Below, one piece after another: positions 1 to 12,969 of a stretch of 64,000 bases of DNA. Source of the stretch: Cloeon dipterum (Eukaryota; Arthropoda; Insecta; Ephemeroptera; Baetidae); the NCBI RefSeq assembly GCF_949628265.1, contig NC_088789.1, forward strand, positions 11,524,886 through 11,588,885, in the 5' to 3' direction. The translations under genes were made by a program, and so were the position numbers. Every line of letters starts with the position of its first letter. Positions within the stretch are counted from its first letter, which is position 1. The notes below the pieces were generated by a model. That model was given only the letters and a program-made list of their open reading frames with translations. It did no database searches and was not told the origin of the DNA.

Positions 1-1509
1 AATTAATAATTGTGCGTCAGAGAGAAATCAGATGAATCAGAGCATGATGCGCCGAAGTGATAATTTTGTTAATGCATCTCATCCTGTGTGTTGTTCCAGA
101 CTCATATTGTTTCAGCGTCACAATGATGAATTAATAACCAAATGATATATTTCTCGAGTATTATGAATAGAAAGTCGCGGAGCTTTTCTCGTTTCCTATA
201 CACTTCTTTTCTTTCACGTTTCGCTCTTGTTGCTCTCCGCACAACACAACAATGCTAATTTGAATAATGAATATTCACCAGCATCTCCCTTCTTTAATAT
301 GTCTGTCGCAACGTTGGATCCCGCTGGTGCATAGCAAGCATTGCTTCTGGAAAGCCTGAAAATCTGACAACTCGAGTACAAAATGTCAGTTATCATGATG
401 CCAGTAGTGTTTTTCGTCTTTTATTCATTGCACATCAAACGAGCCGAATTTTGTGAAATACCGCACAGCATGTTTCAAATTAATCGGAGCGTGATTAGGT
501 ACAATTGAAGAACAAAAAAAGAATTGATTAGGAGGTATTTCACCGCTCCCTGGGACAATTAACCACGCATTAATTCGTGTCCGAAGTCGCTCCTTTCAAA
601 CAAATCGTTGAGTGTGTTGCAATTGAAGGCGACCAACACCAAAACCAATCTCGGCACCGTTAACCGCTAGCCGATTGCACCTCAAATTGAATTATTCGCC
701 GAAATTTATTGTAAACTCCCTCGTCATGAGACGGCTATGTCAAAGAATAGAGCTAACAAAAAACGGCGGTTACAATCGTTTAACTGCACGAACCAAATTG
801 ATTTACTTGATAATTAACAATTCCCAATGATATTTTGTTTTAAGTACATCCTGTCCTAGTCACAAATTATTGAATAAAGAATTGTATAATGTACAAGAAA
901 TAGATCAGTGTATTTTTCCAATCCCTGAACACCTTGAGTTAGTTTTGATTTCCACTTCCAATTAGCGAGCTCTAATTGTAAGCGTATATTCTGCGAACAG
1001 GAAGCTACTGCACTGGGGGGCTAATGACGAGCACCCATTGTGAACACGGACAGGATTATTGCAAGAAGTTTGAATAATTCTTGATTCTCACTCAGCAAGA
1101 CGCCCAAGTGCAGCCAAAGAAGTGCTAAGTAATAAAGCGAGGTAGCTACTCAGGAGACGTGTGTAACAGGAACTGAGTGCGCGAGCGAGAGAGCGAGAAT
1201 CTCCGCCACCGCAGTTTCCCATATTTCGCTGACTCATTCAGTCGCGGCAGATCGACGCAGATTTAGCCACTTAGAGTCATTTTCCAAATGGAGATGCGAT
1301 TTTGTTCAATTTTAACCTAAACACTTTATTGCTTATAGGCCATCAGAGAACAAACGGTATTACAGTATAACATTTATTATTTTACAAATTCTTGCTCTTG
1401 CTTTGGGGCGGCACAGTATGTTTTAAAAAATAGCATTTACAGTACTTGCGTTACCAGCACCGCATTAAATTAAAAGTACTTAATCCCTATAGTCGCGACA
1501 TTACTTCAA
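1..1509. other. 3' flank of the SCUBE-like gene, no gene seen
   Basis: I see no convincing coding exon here. The part next to the SCUBE stop codon should be its 3' UTR. On the minus strand an AATAAA-type polyadenylation signal lies at about 1373-1378, roughly 135 bases past the stop, and a second near 1324. The rest is AT-rich, with a more GC-rich patch at about 1160-1260. Confidence 0.5.
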
Positions 1510-4500
1510 CTATTCAGTGAAAAATGCTTTGACTTTTTCAGTCAGTAAATCGATTAAAGATTCTGGAAGCAAACTATCTTGCTTGACAGAGTATTTCATG
1601 AAGTAGATTTGCGGCCTCTCAATAACTTGCATTAGAAGTTCCAAGAGATTTTGATCCTGGAAAAGTACCATCTCTAAGTTACATAGCAATGTAGAATTTC
1701 GAAATGGTTACCTGCAAGACTTTAAGGTGATTTTGAAAAGCGTATAATCGGCTGTCCTGTACGATATTTTCGATCAGTGATTCGTAATGAGCTTGAAATA
1801 AAAATAACATGAGGTAAATAATGCTCACAAGAACTCCTAATATCCTTACCATCATAAGCCACAAACGAAATTCTAAAGCCCTTTGCCGTGTGCTTTTCAT
1901 CCGACTCGAATTTGATGATTACATTACCTGTTCTGGCCATTATCGCCATTGGACGATTCACACTTTTGCAGGAGTCAAAGGTTATTATGGAATCGGGAGA
2001 TTCTGTGAAAATAAATAAAATATAATTTTTACATGTTGATCATTCGACGCGACATTGAAAGCAAATAAAGCTGTGAAAATTGGTGGCGCCTCTCGGGTTT
2101 CGCTTTTGTTTGGCAGAGCACTGGAATAAATATTGGCTGAGCAAGAGTGATGACTCACCTGTCTTTGCAATGAGGAGCCTGTCGCCGCACTTGTCGTCGG
2201 CGAGATCGAGCTGAGGCACGAATATCAACAACCTCATGTCATCTCCAGGTTTCAAATGCCAGACGCATATAACGTTGGTTGGATATTCTCCAGGATAGTT
2301 GGGCGACTGCACGTAGCCGTGCATGTCTGTTAATTTTTTGACGCACTCTGTGCCTAGTCGCAAAAATAGAGGTTCAAATCTTGGTAAGTGGCAGAAAATA
2401 TGGAATCGGTACTTTTGCACTGGTCGATGTCTGTTGCGGCCACTGAATCGGTAGTCGTTTCGCCAGGGCACTTCATGCAATGAGTTTCACCTTCCTTGTC
2501 CTGGTAGTAGCCCTCAGGACACTGTTCACACTCTCCGGAATAAATGTTGTAGTAATATCCTCTCTTACAGGTTTCTATGGTATCATATAATAATTTAAAT
2601 GCCTTCTTCAAATTTTCAATAAGTAAAATGATGCTATTAATCCTCTAATTCATTGAGTGATATGCAACCTGCTAAGCTTACGTGAAACACCGGTTGCATA
2701 CATCCATTAAACCTGTTAAGACAAAGTACCTATAATGGTGCAGTCCTCGAATCTCGTCGAGCCTTGGAAAATGCTTGTTCCTTTTTCCCCGCAACTCTTG
2801 CAGGAGATTCTTCCAAATTCGTTCTGATAGAAACCCTGAGGGCATTTCGTGCACGGGCTCAGTCCATCAGAGGAGACGGTACCCGGCTGGCAAACATCTG
2901 GTGAGAAAACTTACAGTTTCATTGTTATCTTTTAAAAGTGAGCTTCAATACCACGACAGGCTTGATGAAGATCGCCATTGGGGTTACAAGGAATGCACTT
3001 GTCCTGCCCTTCTTCTTCTTGATACGTGCCAAAGGGACAATGCACACACTGCTTCTGGTCTTTGGAATAAAAAGAACCAATGCCGCAACCAACTGAAATA
3101 TTCTCCTTGAATTAATGGAAGACAAATTGCGCAAGAATGAATTACCACACACGTCCCCCACTTTAACCAGGTTCTCAAGGCAGATCCTTTTATCGTTCCC
3201 TAGATGTCTGAAGGTTTTTGGGACCAATTTCAGTTCACTGAAAATGTCTTAGTTAGTATCCAATTGAGAGTTACAAGGGATTTTTTTCTTTGTTTACCTT
3301 GTATTAAAATTCCCACTGTTGATCAATTTTCTAAACGAACTTAACACCTTCTTTACTACTTTTTGGGTATTTTTTCTGCCACTCTTTGGTTTCTTCAGTC
3401 TCTTGAGCTCATTTTCAATATCATCTGTATAAAGAAAGATGCTTAGGGTCAGTTTGTACGTGTTGCCCTTCTTTGCATTAGCCTTGGAAATTGATTTTTG
3501 CGAGTATTCACAGTCAGCATTGGTAACAGTCACGTTGCAACCCGGTTTTGAGCACTTGACTTTACCTACAGAAAGAAAATGATTCGTAATTTGTGCCGTA
3601 ATGGAGATTAAGTAATTAATATCATATTTTGAAGTAAAAAATATACCTATCATTTTTTCAAATAAATTATTTGCTTTTTCAAGGGTTGCCTCCAGTCTAC
3701 TTTCATTGCAGCTCAAGCCAGTCATAAGAACTTTGGCTTGGCTCACGAGTATTGTAGGTTGCACCATATCTGCCAATTTATATATAATATTATAATGGAA
3801 CGTCAAAGCAACAGCAATTGTACCAGAGCAACTTAAAAGCATATTGTTGCTTTTATTTTTTGATCCTTGTTCCCATACGTATTTTGTTGGCCGTCCGCAA
3901 AAGTAGTTTTGTGGCTCTTCCGTTGTCAGACTAGCATTGCCTGTGCAGCGAACGTCGCAGGTGATTGTTGCATCTCCCTTTTCTACACAGGTCACCTCGG
4001 TTTTGGGTTCTTGCTTCAGCGAATAGCACACCATGGAATCTGAATGTTACACGATTATTTATCATGTTATAATTAACACAGTTTTTGATTACAGATGAAA
4101 TAAAAAAATCAGAACCATGTGTGAGGAGAAATTAGAAAAATCTTAACTGATCTGAGCTTTAAATATTTACCAATGCAGTCTTTCTCGTTAAAGTGAAGTT
4201 TGAATCCATGCTGACAGGTACAATGAAAACTTCCTTCTGTGTTGACGCAATTTTGATCGCAACCTCCGTTTTCGATGGAACACTCATCAATATCTTTTGA
4301 AGAAATAAAAATTTTCATAAAAAATTACTTTCAGTTAAAAGAGTCTGACCTCCGCAGTGCCATTTGCTGTACAATTGATACCCAGGCTTGCATCTGCAGT
4401 GGAATGAACCTTGCGTGTTGACGCATTCGTGATCGCATATATTATTTAATTCGCACTCATTCACATCCTCACAACTTCGCCCATCTGGGCTCAACCGGAA

Positions 4501-7500
4501 CCCATCAGGACACAAGCACTCATAGCTGCCGATAGAGTTTAAGCATCCATACGCACATCTAAGCGGTTCGAGGCATTCGTTTATATCTGCAACATGAATG
4601 ATGAATTATAAATATTTGAAATTACTTGTTTCAAAAATTCTTGAACTTAAATTTAACCAAAATTAAATGAATGATCAAGATTTATATTTTATGAAGAATA
4701 AAGATTTTGCAGTTGCATCACGTCTATGTTTACAAAGTTCATTTTTAAGTATTTCATATGAAGAATCAATATATAGAGTTTTACCTGAGCAAGTTTTTCC
4801 ATCGTCGTTTAAATTGTAGCCTTCAAGACAGTCGCACTTGATTTTACTGCCAGTGAAAAAACAAACGTGTTCACAACCTCCGTTATTCACCGCGCAAGTG
4901 GCTAGAAAAACAATCAGATTTAAAGCAAATCTAACATGAGTTAACTGTCAGGCGTGAAGTACCATGGCATGACTTCGTGTCGAATGCCAACTTGTAGTTT
5001 AACGCACAGGTGCAGATGGCTCCGTTTGGCATGTCCGTGCACCTGTGTTGACAGCCACCGTTTCCTGCGGAGCACGTTGGGCTGCAAGAGTGGAGGTCAT
5101 AGTTGAGGAAGAAATTTTCGCGGCACCAGCACGAAGGCTTGTTGCTGACTTCGCAACCGTGAGTGCAGGCCAAACTCAGACAACCGTTCGTCGTAGCTGA
5201 GGACGGAGGAAAATATTTGAATAAAAATGATTGGATGGATTTTTGTAGGTGATAAATTGAGCCTCATTTTCATGTTTGCAAGTTAAGTTGAATAATGTTT
5301 TTTTAATACTTTTGGTAAAAAAAATGAATTTACTTCCCCCATTAATATGTTAATTTTAAAAAATAATCAGTGTGTGTTAACGGCAAGTTAATTACGTTTG
5401 CAGTTATGTTCGCCTCTGTCGTAGATTTTCAGCGGAAACGATTTGCATTGGCAGTAGAAAGATCCGATGGTGTTGATGCAGAGCCGGCCTTTGCAATGAA
5501 GCGCACCTTCAGCAGCGCACTCATCATTGTCAATGCAGTTATGATCATTTTCAGGGTCTGTGACGAACCCTTTGCGGCATATGCATTGATACGAGCCGGG
5601 CGTGTTTACGCAATAGTGTACGCATCCTCCGTTCCTGATGCGACACTCGTCCACGTCTGGAAAAAATAGAAATATTAAGTTGCGTTTGTTGCGAACGAGC
5701 ATATTATGAAAAGCTGAGCGGGCTGGTAACTTTGTATCAAAGGGAAAAAGTAATATTTCTCAAAGCCTGTTGCGTCTTCTCCTCATTAATACGTGTCTCG
5801 TCGCAAACGAAATGTCAAAGTAAAACACAGCAGGGGTGAATTTATAAGGATCCCGTGCAGAGTAATCCCAAGCATCAAAACGAAGCGAACCGAAAAAAAG
5901 ACGTCTTTTGTATAAACATTTCAATATTTCAATCGAAAACCTTTTCAGGTCACATGGCGATTATTTGTAATTGCGAGTGTAGCACATCAAAGGATTAGTT
6001 CTGCTTGGAAGGGCAGCCTCATTAGCCGCACGAAGGAGCGCCTACGATAATTATTGGTGGTGCAAAAAAAAAAACGCTGGCCATTCAAATGTCTCGCTGC
6101 TCAGTCGCTTTTATCTGGCCTCTCATTCAGACTCACCTGTGCACGTTTTTCCATTGCCCTCCCAGCCCTGTTTGCAAGTGCAGCGGTTATCTTTCAGCCC
6201 TGGTCGACAAAACGCGTTCTTGTCGCACTTTTGCCCACCAGTCTTCAAACATTGACCTGTTGAAAAGCAATTGATTAATATTTCATTCATTTCAAAAGTT
6301 AAGCAATTAATATCTAAAGATTGAGACAGTGGTGTACGACCAAAGTTTACACTCTTGATTGAAATGTGAAATTCTAATCCATCCACAATTTTTCATTTCA
6401 TTTTTTACGCACCTCCATCATTATTAAAATAAAATAATGATATATAGAATAACGTGAAATAGCAAAGCTGGCTCATGAAAAATAATATATATTCTATTGA
6501 AAAATGAAGAAAATTTAATTTACTTAATTTTGATTTTTTTAAAGCTTCACCTGAGGCAAGGCAACATGGTTTAGATTTAATTAAGCCTTTCTTAAAGTTA
6601 GTTAAAGAAAGTATTTGAAAGCATAAAAGACCCCACAATGTGTATGAACTAGTTGCCAAACACTCAAATCTAGATTTGTATAGCCAATGCAAAAATTTAA
6701 TTCAATCTCCCTGAGACTGATACTAATAAAAACTCAAGACTGAAACATGAATTGGCGAGAGTCAAATTTTCAAGATCGATATGCTTTTCATGGCAAACAC
6801 TATATTTTATTTTTAAATCAAATGTTTCATCATGAACCAAACGAATGATAGTGTCATGCAGAAAAATGTCTCTAAGAGAAAAACTTGAAACTGTAATAAT
6901 TTTCATGTTGTATGCTTTGTGCGTTTAATAAAATTTGATAAAAAAAAGAAGAAAATCATTCTGCGAAAATTCCAATGATAATACGATTAAAAATCCCTCC
7001 TGTTGATGCACAAAACTAACCTTCATTCTCCATCATGGTCACGTCAACAGAGCACAGCCCCGACCCTGGCAACCAGGGTCCGTTGAGGGCACTATTGAGC
7101 GCTACATAAATGGCGCTGAATGGCTTTGATGGCGCCGGGAGCATTTCTAAAAGTTGTCCATTGTGCCAGCTAATGCTGGGTGAGTGGCCAGAACTAATGA
7201 TCATCTCTGAGTTGAGTTCTGGTTTGATGGTGCCGTCGAGAACCTTCTGCAGCACGCGAGGGGTGTCCTCGGCGATAAAGTATTTTTTATGTGAACCCAG
7301 CATGGGATCTTTTGAGTGGCCGTACACGCGCATCTGGCTGTTGACCACTTGCAACTCTAAATCTGCTCTAGGCTCACCTTCAATGATTTCAGAAAAAATT
7401 TTTAACAATGAAATCTATCTTTAAAAAATAGGTATTATTTGATATAAAGTAGTGTAATAATTTAAATAATACAATATCCTTGAGACAAATGTTAGAATTC

Positions 7501-8931
7501 AAGCAAAAACATTGAAAGAGAGATTTGATTTGACAGTTTTGAAGGCATGTGGAAATTTTAATTTTCTTACCTTGCCCATAGCCCTCGACATTGTATTGAT
7601 CAGAAATGTGAAGAATCCATGATTGTGGGCGCTTATACTTGAAGGATAGCTTTACAGCTTTGAAGTCTCGATCAAAGCTGATCCGCATCACGGAACTCTT
7701 GCTACATGAGCTTGATGTTTCATTTGAGACGGGCGAGTCCATGAATTGCACGTTGTCGCTATAGCCGATGACGATCCCTTTGCGCAAATTCACATGAACA
7801 TTTTCCACGTGTAATTGTGCCCCCTCTATCAAAATACCTGCAAAAAAAGAAATTTATTTGCTGGAAGAAAGGAGAAGTTCTTATTAAATTATTGAATCCA
7901 GTTTTAAGTACCCACGAACCAAACTAGGTATAATGGGAAGGGAAGCGATCAATTTGCAATAACTTATTTCTAACAAAGGCACCTCCAGCATAAACATAAA
8001 GATATAAAATAGCAACCTCGCCAAATTATGTTAAGGATGTAAAAAAATGTATTCAAATTAAAGAGCCACGCTGGCGCCAGTGAGCCCTGCGGCAGTGCTT
8101 TACGCTGAGGAAACAAATTAAAAAGAAAGAGAATCCTTAGCTGTTGCTGCGAAGAAACAATCATCTGTAATTTAAGAGGAACCTTTATTTTGAAACAGTT
8201 AATTATTCCATTTAGAAAATGAGTTTTAAAATAAATGTGGCGAAAATGAAGAAGCCATTGTTAATTAAATCCTAAACAAAATGGGAAAAAGGTGTGTGGA
8301 AAAATAAAAGGTCATGATAAAAATTTCACTACTTTGTTTCACAGATTTCATAGCATTGTGTACATTTTACATTTTCAAAATTCTTTTTTTAGATATTCCC
8401 CACGGCTTGGCTCCCACGGGGCACTGAGCACTAATGCGGTTCGCCCCGCTATTTAACATTTCAACACAAAAGGTATCAAAAGGTACCCTATAATGAAACA
8501 AAAAGTTCATTTTCCTGATTTAAACAAACCGCGATAGATTATAAAATATAAGTTTTATTACGAAGTGTCCTCTTTTTCGTTATTATTAAAATGCAGTGGA
8601 GGCAAAATTTGAGCTATTTGAGCATTTCGAGTCATTGGGTAGCCAGCATTAGATACCCTAATTGCTCAAATATCTCCCATTGCTTTGACACACCTGAGAG
8701 AATGCCTTAACAATGCGAGCCATTAATGAACATAAAAATTTTGTTAACTTAAGTTTTTGTGGGAATTTTGATAATATACTCACCAAGCATTACGAATAAC
8801 CAGATCATTCTCTCGATAGAGCAGTAGCACCTGACCATTCCACCTCTGAGCATCAGACTCGACTAATTGAATGCAAGTTCACCTGCAGCAGCTGCGAGCA
8901 GAATCAGCGAGGGTGCAATTACCGGCAGCAT
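1510..8931 (-). CDS. Scube: SCUBE-family secreted protein (signal peptide, EGF repeats, cysteine-rich repeats, CUB)
   Basis: Nineteen exons, read downward: 8931-8883, 7837-7571, 7377-7021, 6256-6137, 5656-5396, 5196-4963, 4901-4785, 4586-4350, 4293-4171, 4039-3647, 3565-3298, 3237-3146, 3092-2952, 2897-2730, 2574-2413, 2353-2159, 2002-1850, 1791-1712, 1656-1510. All are bounded by AG/GT and total 3564 nt, about 1187 residues. Residues 1-16 are a hydrophobic signal peptide ([16 protein letters not shown]). Residues 17-224 form a module I do not recognise. Nine EGF-like repeats follow (about 225-588, several with the calcium-binding D-D/N-E-C start), then a spacer (589-839), three cysteine-rich repeats of the ephrin-receptor-like type (840-996), a CUB domain (997-1112, with SPNYPGEYP) and a C-terminus with the SCUBE-typical [10 protein letters not shown] region. 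Vertebrate SCUBEs are secreted or surface-tethered glycoproteins acting in Hedgehog and growth-factor signalling; that role here is inference. The domain order and C-terminal match make the family call strong. Exon 3647-4039 may hold a further 54-nt intron. Confidence 0.9.
7021..7837 (-). other. Exons for an unrecognised N-terminal module of the SCUBE-like protein
   Basis: Two exons (7837-7571 and 7377-7021) lie between the signal-peptide exon and the first EGF exon and encode about 208 residues. The segment is poor in cysteine, with a Ser-rich loop near its start, and looks beta-rich (alternating hydrophobics around [15 protein letters not shown]). It ends about ten residues before the first EGF cysteines. 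Vertebrate SCUBE proteins, as I know them, go almost directly from signal peptide to EGF repeats, so this module appears to be an addition or a lineage-specific feature. I cannot assign a fold or function. Confidence 0.65.
8395..8725 (+). repeat. Interspersed repeat family A, rearranged copy (SCUBE intron 1)
   Basis: The right half (about 8608-8725) shares with 17581-17840 the words GAGCTATTTGAGCATTT, a TTGGG-AGCCAG-ATTAGAT-CCCT segment and CATTGCTTTGACAC, ending in ACAATGCGAGCC, in the same order and orientation. The left half (about 8395-8455) resembles the GC-rich start of the family more weakly. The middle is deleted. It lies inside the first intron of the SCUBE-like gene. Confidence 0.65.
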
Positions 8932-10833
8932 GACGTCCACCTAGGAAAAAAATCTTCTTTTATGTTTCATATCTCCCAAATGTACACAATACTTGACAAA
9001 TGTCTTCATACAATGGGACAAAATTTTACCACATATTACCTGAGAAGCATTCTATTGAAATCAGAGTGTCAATGTCATACGTGCTCTTCCAAAGGCAAAA
9101 GTTATTTTTATTTTAGTGTTGTTTGTTGGATGGGTTAGAGCTTTTCAGTATTTCAGATCGCTATAAGAGTGAGAAAAATTTAACTATAGATTAGGAAATA
9201 ATTTCTCCTTGCTCAAAATTTAAGTCGTGTAATTCAATTTTTAAATAAAGATCCAATAGCTTGGACGGAAATAAAATACTCTCCACTTCAAGCTGTTGCC
9301 AAGGGAAACATTATTTGTTAAAATTTTTGTGCTGCTTGCCAAAGAGCTGATCAGTTTAAATTGATAAAATTATAGATGAGTGCAGACGTTCGTTTCTCTC
9401 ATGCAGGAACGTTATTTTCTATTCTTCAGTGTAAATAACCTATTTTTACCTTCAACCAAAAGAAAAATAAATGGGAAAGATTTAAAAAATATTGTTAAAA
9501 ATTGATCTTTTGTATTATTATTATTATTAATTTATTGAACACCATATCGGCGAACGACTTAAATACAATTTTGTTTCTTATATAAAGCAGCATCTTTGGG
9601 ATATAATGGTAAGGTTTTTTTCAATTTATATTTTATTTCAATTTTTATGGGATAAGATAAATTTAACATCATATATTCTTGTTTTAAAGTTTTTTATTCA
9701 TCTAGTTAAATTTTCATTTCACCACCTGTAGACGTCCTCTTTTTGAAATTTCTCTTCATACAATTTTTCTTTGAAAAACTTAATAAAAAATCAAAAGCAA
9801 TCCAATTTGCGCTTAAATTTTGAATCAAACAAAATTGTTTAAACTTGTTAGTGGAATGATAGCGACTAGTATTATTTGGACCTGTGAAAATAACTACGAA
9901 ACAAATTTGAAAAAAAATCCCATAGATATTTCCCTCGACTATTTTTACCTGTTTAATTGAATTCCATCGCTCTGTAGCTTGTCAATCGTCCGTTTTGAAC
10001 ACCTCAAGGAGATTAGCAGCTGCGGAGAGGAACCTCACAGCGTGCTCACCGTCTCACCGCTATATCAGAACTGCCTGGCCAAACGCGACTGGAGTGTGAA
10101 GAATACAAAGGCCTTTCATAAAAAAATATACCTGCGAGAAGCAAAAGGAGAAAATTTCAGGCTGAGAGCAAGGTGCTGCTGCTCATTCTGCTGCTTTTTA
10201 TATGTTTTTATGATAGCATCTCTCATCCCATGCCTATTAGCAACAATATTGTATATGTGTATTTCCTTGTCAGGAGAACAGACATAGGCACATAAATCAG
10301 CACCATTAAAAAGGGGAAGTCACATAATTGTGTGTTCTTCGCCTCGCCTAGTTCAGTGGATTTCAATACAACTTCTCGACACTATTTCTCTTTTTTTCTA
10401 TACCTATTTAGTTAAGGGGAAATGTATTTGTCATCATTTTTTGATCCAAAAGTTAATCCCAAATGACAATCAGAGTGTCGAAATTTTGAAGATTACAAAA
10501 ACATCTCGGCGGAATCTTCATGAAGCACTTGGAACAAAAACCTTTCAAGAAAAAAAAGGTGCTTAATGATTTAGATGTGGTGAGGAAAATATAACAATTC
10601 GACTCTAATATTTCGCAAACAGTTCACAGCATTTATTGTGAATATACTTTTATTAACAATACAGAACCAACAAAAGTTACTATATCTACATGCAGTCTCC
10701 AAGAAAACCAAACCATATAAACTCGCCAAAGTTATTTGAAAATCCAGCCTCAAAGTAGAAGATTCAAAGACAAAACTCATAGATCAGATGTGCAAAATGT
10801 TGACGTCGTTTTAGCCGCTTTGCCTCGTAAAAA
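8932..10833. other. Spacer between SCUBE-like and CAPA genes
   Basis: This 1.9-kb stretch separates two genes on the same (minus) strand. It must hold the SCUBE promoter and 5' UTR and the CAPA 3' UTR. A minus-strand AATAAA signal at 10632-10637 lies about 200 bases past the CAPA stop. A short (TTA)n run sits at about 9519-9535. Open frames here are short, AT-rich and unlike any protein I recognise. Confidence 0.5.
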
Positions 10834-12969
10834 TCAAACCTCTTCAGTGATATATGCATTTTTCATTTCCATTGCTTCATTCCCGGTCATGCTTGGGAGT
10901 CCTTCCCAACCAGCTAAAACAAACAAAAATTCATGCGATAAATTAAGAATAAAGAGAAGTGTATTTTATCTTAAATATTAAATATTAATACAAATAAATT
11001 CTACCTTTGTTGTTAGCATAATCCCCGTAGAGTTCGTCCTGTCCTCTAGGCTTGTTTGCGCTGCGACCAATCCTGGGAAAAGTAGCCAAAAGTCGTTGTT
11101 GCTGTCGTTTTCCAACTCTTGGAAAGGCGGCCAACTGCCGACGGCCAATACGAGGAAAGGCCGCCATGTTCGGCCTCTTCCCTGGCACACCATCAAAATT
11201 GTAATCTGCTCTCGGAAGAGATTTTTCAATCCCATTCAGATGCCATATAGAAATTACACTGACCTGCAGAAATGCAATCTTGACACCATGCGCGGTCCTC
11301 GTAGTCGTCGTTGGTTTCGGCACGTCCAACCCTGGGGAAGAGTTTCATCATTCCACGCCAGTTTTTCTGCATCTCCTCCTCCTTAGTCCGGCCGATTCTT
11401 GGGAACATGGACAGCATTTTCGGCCTCTCGTTGTTCCTTTTATCTTGCGAAAGATAATCGCCGTTCGCTTCGCCTTTAAACAAAAGGGGTGCTTCAGCTT
11501 AATCACCGTCAAAGTAAGGCAAAATGCGTAAGGGGATTAGATGCATATACGTCGAACATTTAACGGCTAATTTGGTGACGCCCAAGAGATTAATTTGTCG
11601 AGGATAATCAATTCTTTGTGGATTAATCATTTCTCTCGAGCAAAAAATATGAAAATGCAAAGATTAAAACTTTACCTCGCTTGGTGTTATTATCATGCTT
11701 AATAAAACTGGAATTAAAAATCGAAAGAAGAATAATTGGAAAATGTTGTAGATTTTAGAAAATGCCTGCAATAGAAAATTAAATTCTTGTTAATATTCCA
11801 ATATGGGTTTGAAGCTATGGTCTAAATTTTTAAAGGCGTTCCCGGAGCAATATATCCACATATACTCATAACTTGTCACTTTTACTCATTACTTGAGACG
11901 CTTAAAAAGATATTTGATATTTTTTAGTTGATCTGAACTCTCTAGCGAATTTCTCCAAATTTTGGAGATGATAGAGTTGATTATCGAGTAAAACTAAAAA
12001 AAAATTCTTCTGTAGTTGACAATTAAATAAATATGTCGATGCTTCGATATTTTCTAAAACAGTTAACATTCTTTTAGTCATTAAAAATTTCCGAAAGTTT
12101 CGTTAAAAAACAGAAATTAATGATCAGGACCTATAAATCTGCTTCTTGAAAATCTTGCCAAACTTAGTCAGTTCCTCTTGCCAGACAAAACGATTTTAGC
12201 TATCCCCATCACTCGACTTTTCTACAAAATCATGAAAGCCGATGCCACTGCTCCTTTGGGTAATACATATTATGCATTTATTCGCATGCTTTTAGACTCT
12301 GCTGCCTGTTTTAACCTCTATACACGTAGAGGTGAGATCAATATTCTAAATGCATCTTTTAGCCCACTCTGATATATGGTAAGAGCAAAAGTCGCAATTG
12401 CAACAAGTAACTTCTCCCTTCTTTTTAAATTGTGGATGACCGCAAAAAGTTTTCCCCTCACGATTTATGACTGAAAAAATTGCTTAATAATGTTTTATTT
12501 CTATTTGATTGAATCGATCTATCCTTGTTATACACTTCTTTGAAGTTAAAAATAAATTCAAAGCGCCTTCTAGCAATGCTTCTTGCGAACAATAATTCCA
12601 AACTTCAAAGTGCCGATGAATAATAGCATAAAAAGGATTATTTCTCTCTAAGTATAAATTTGTCGAACAAACGGACAACAGAAAAGTATTTTTGTTCAAA
12701 GACAACTTTTAGGTTAAAAATGTCTGCGGTATAGTGCATTCAAATAATTTTTCCATTCAGTGGAAATTATATTACAAAACACTTTTGTTAGATGATGTAA
12801 CCTATTTTAAAATATTAGAATTGACTAGTAAAATCCATCGTGAAAATTGGACTACAGGGATAGAGAAATTTTCTATCTCGAATGAGTAGCACGCAAGAAA
12901 CTTACCTAGTGCAGAACCGAACACGGCGAGAATTGTCATGGAAGAGAAAATAATAGCAGCCGGGCTCAT
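10834..12969 (-). CDS. Capa: CAPA neuropeptide precursor (periviscerokinin type, five amidated peptides)
   Basis: Four exons (12969-12906, 11473-11264, 11205-11005, 10913-10834) join in frame to 555 nt, 184 residues. Residues 1-21 are a signal peptide (MSPAAIIFSSMTILAVFGSA). Five peptides end in FPRI/V followed by Gly and a basic residue: MLSMFPRI-GR (41-50), GMMKLFPRV-GR (62-72), PNMAAFPRI-GRR (103-114), QLAAFPRV-GKR (115-125) and LLATFPRI-GR (130-139). Gly donates the amide. In insects CAPA peptides from abdominal neurosecretory cells act through a G-protein-coupled receptor to control Malpighian tubule secretion. The usual third product, a pyrokinin ending in FGPRL-amide, is absent from these four exons. 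Another possible amidated product ends ...DGVP-GKR (102). The intron at 11263-11206 is 58 nt; the first intron is 1432 nt and shows no other exon. Odd: a CxxC pair at residues 85-88. The C-terminal tail (about 140-184) is acidic and unassigned. Confidence 0.92.
11474..12905. other. CAPA intron 1
   Basis: AT-rich intron of 1432 bases between the signal-peptide exon and the first peptide-bearing exon. I looked for an exon encoding a WFGPRL-type pyrokinin followed by Gly-Lys/Arg on the minus strand and saw none. No repeat could be assigned. Confidence 0.55.

Noticed and set aside
11096..11531. Plus-strand open frames opposite the CAPA exons
   Set aside because: They are shadows of the CAPA coding sequence on the other strand.
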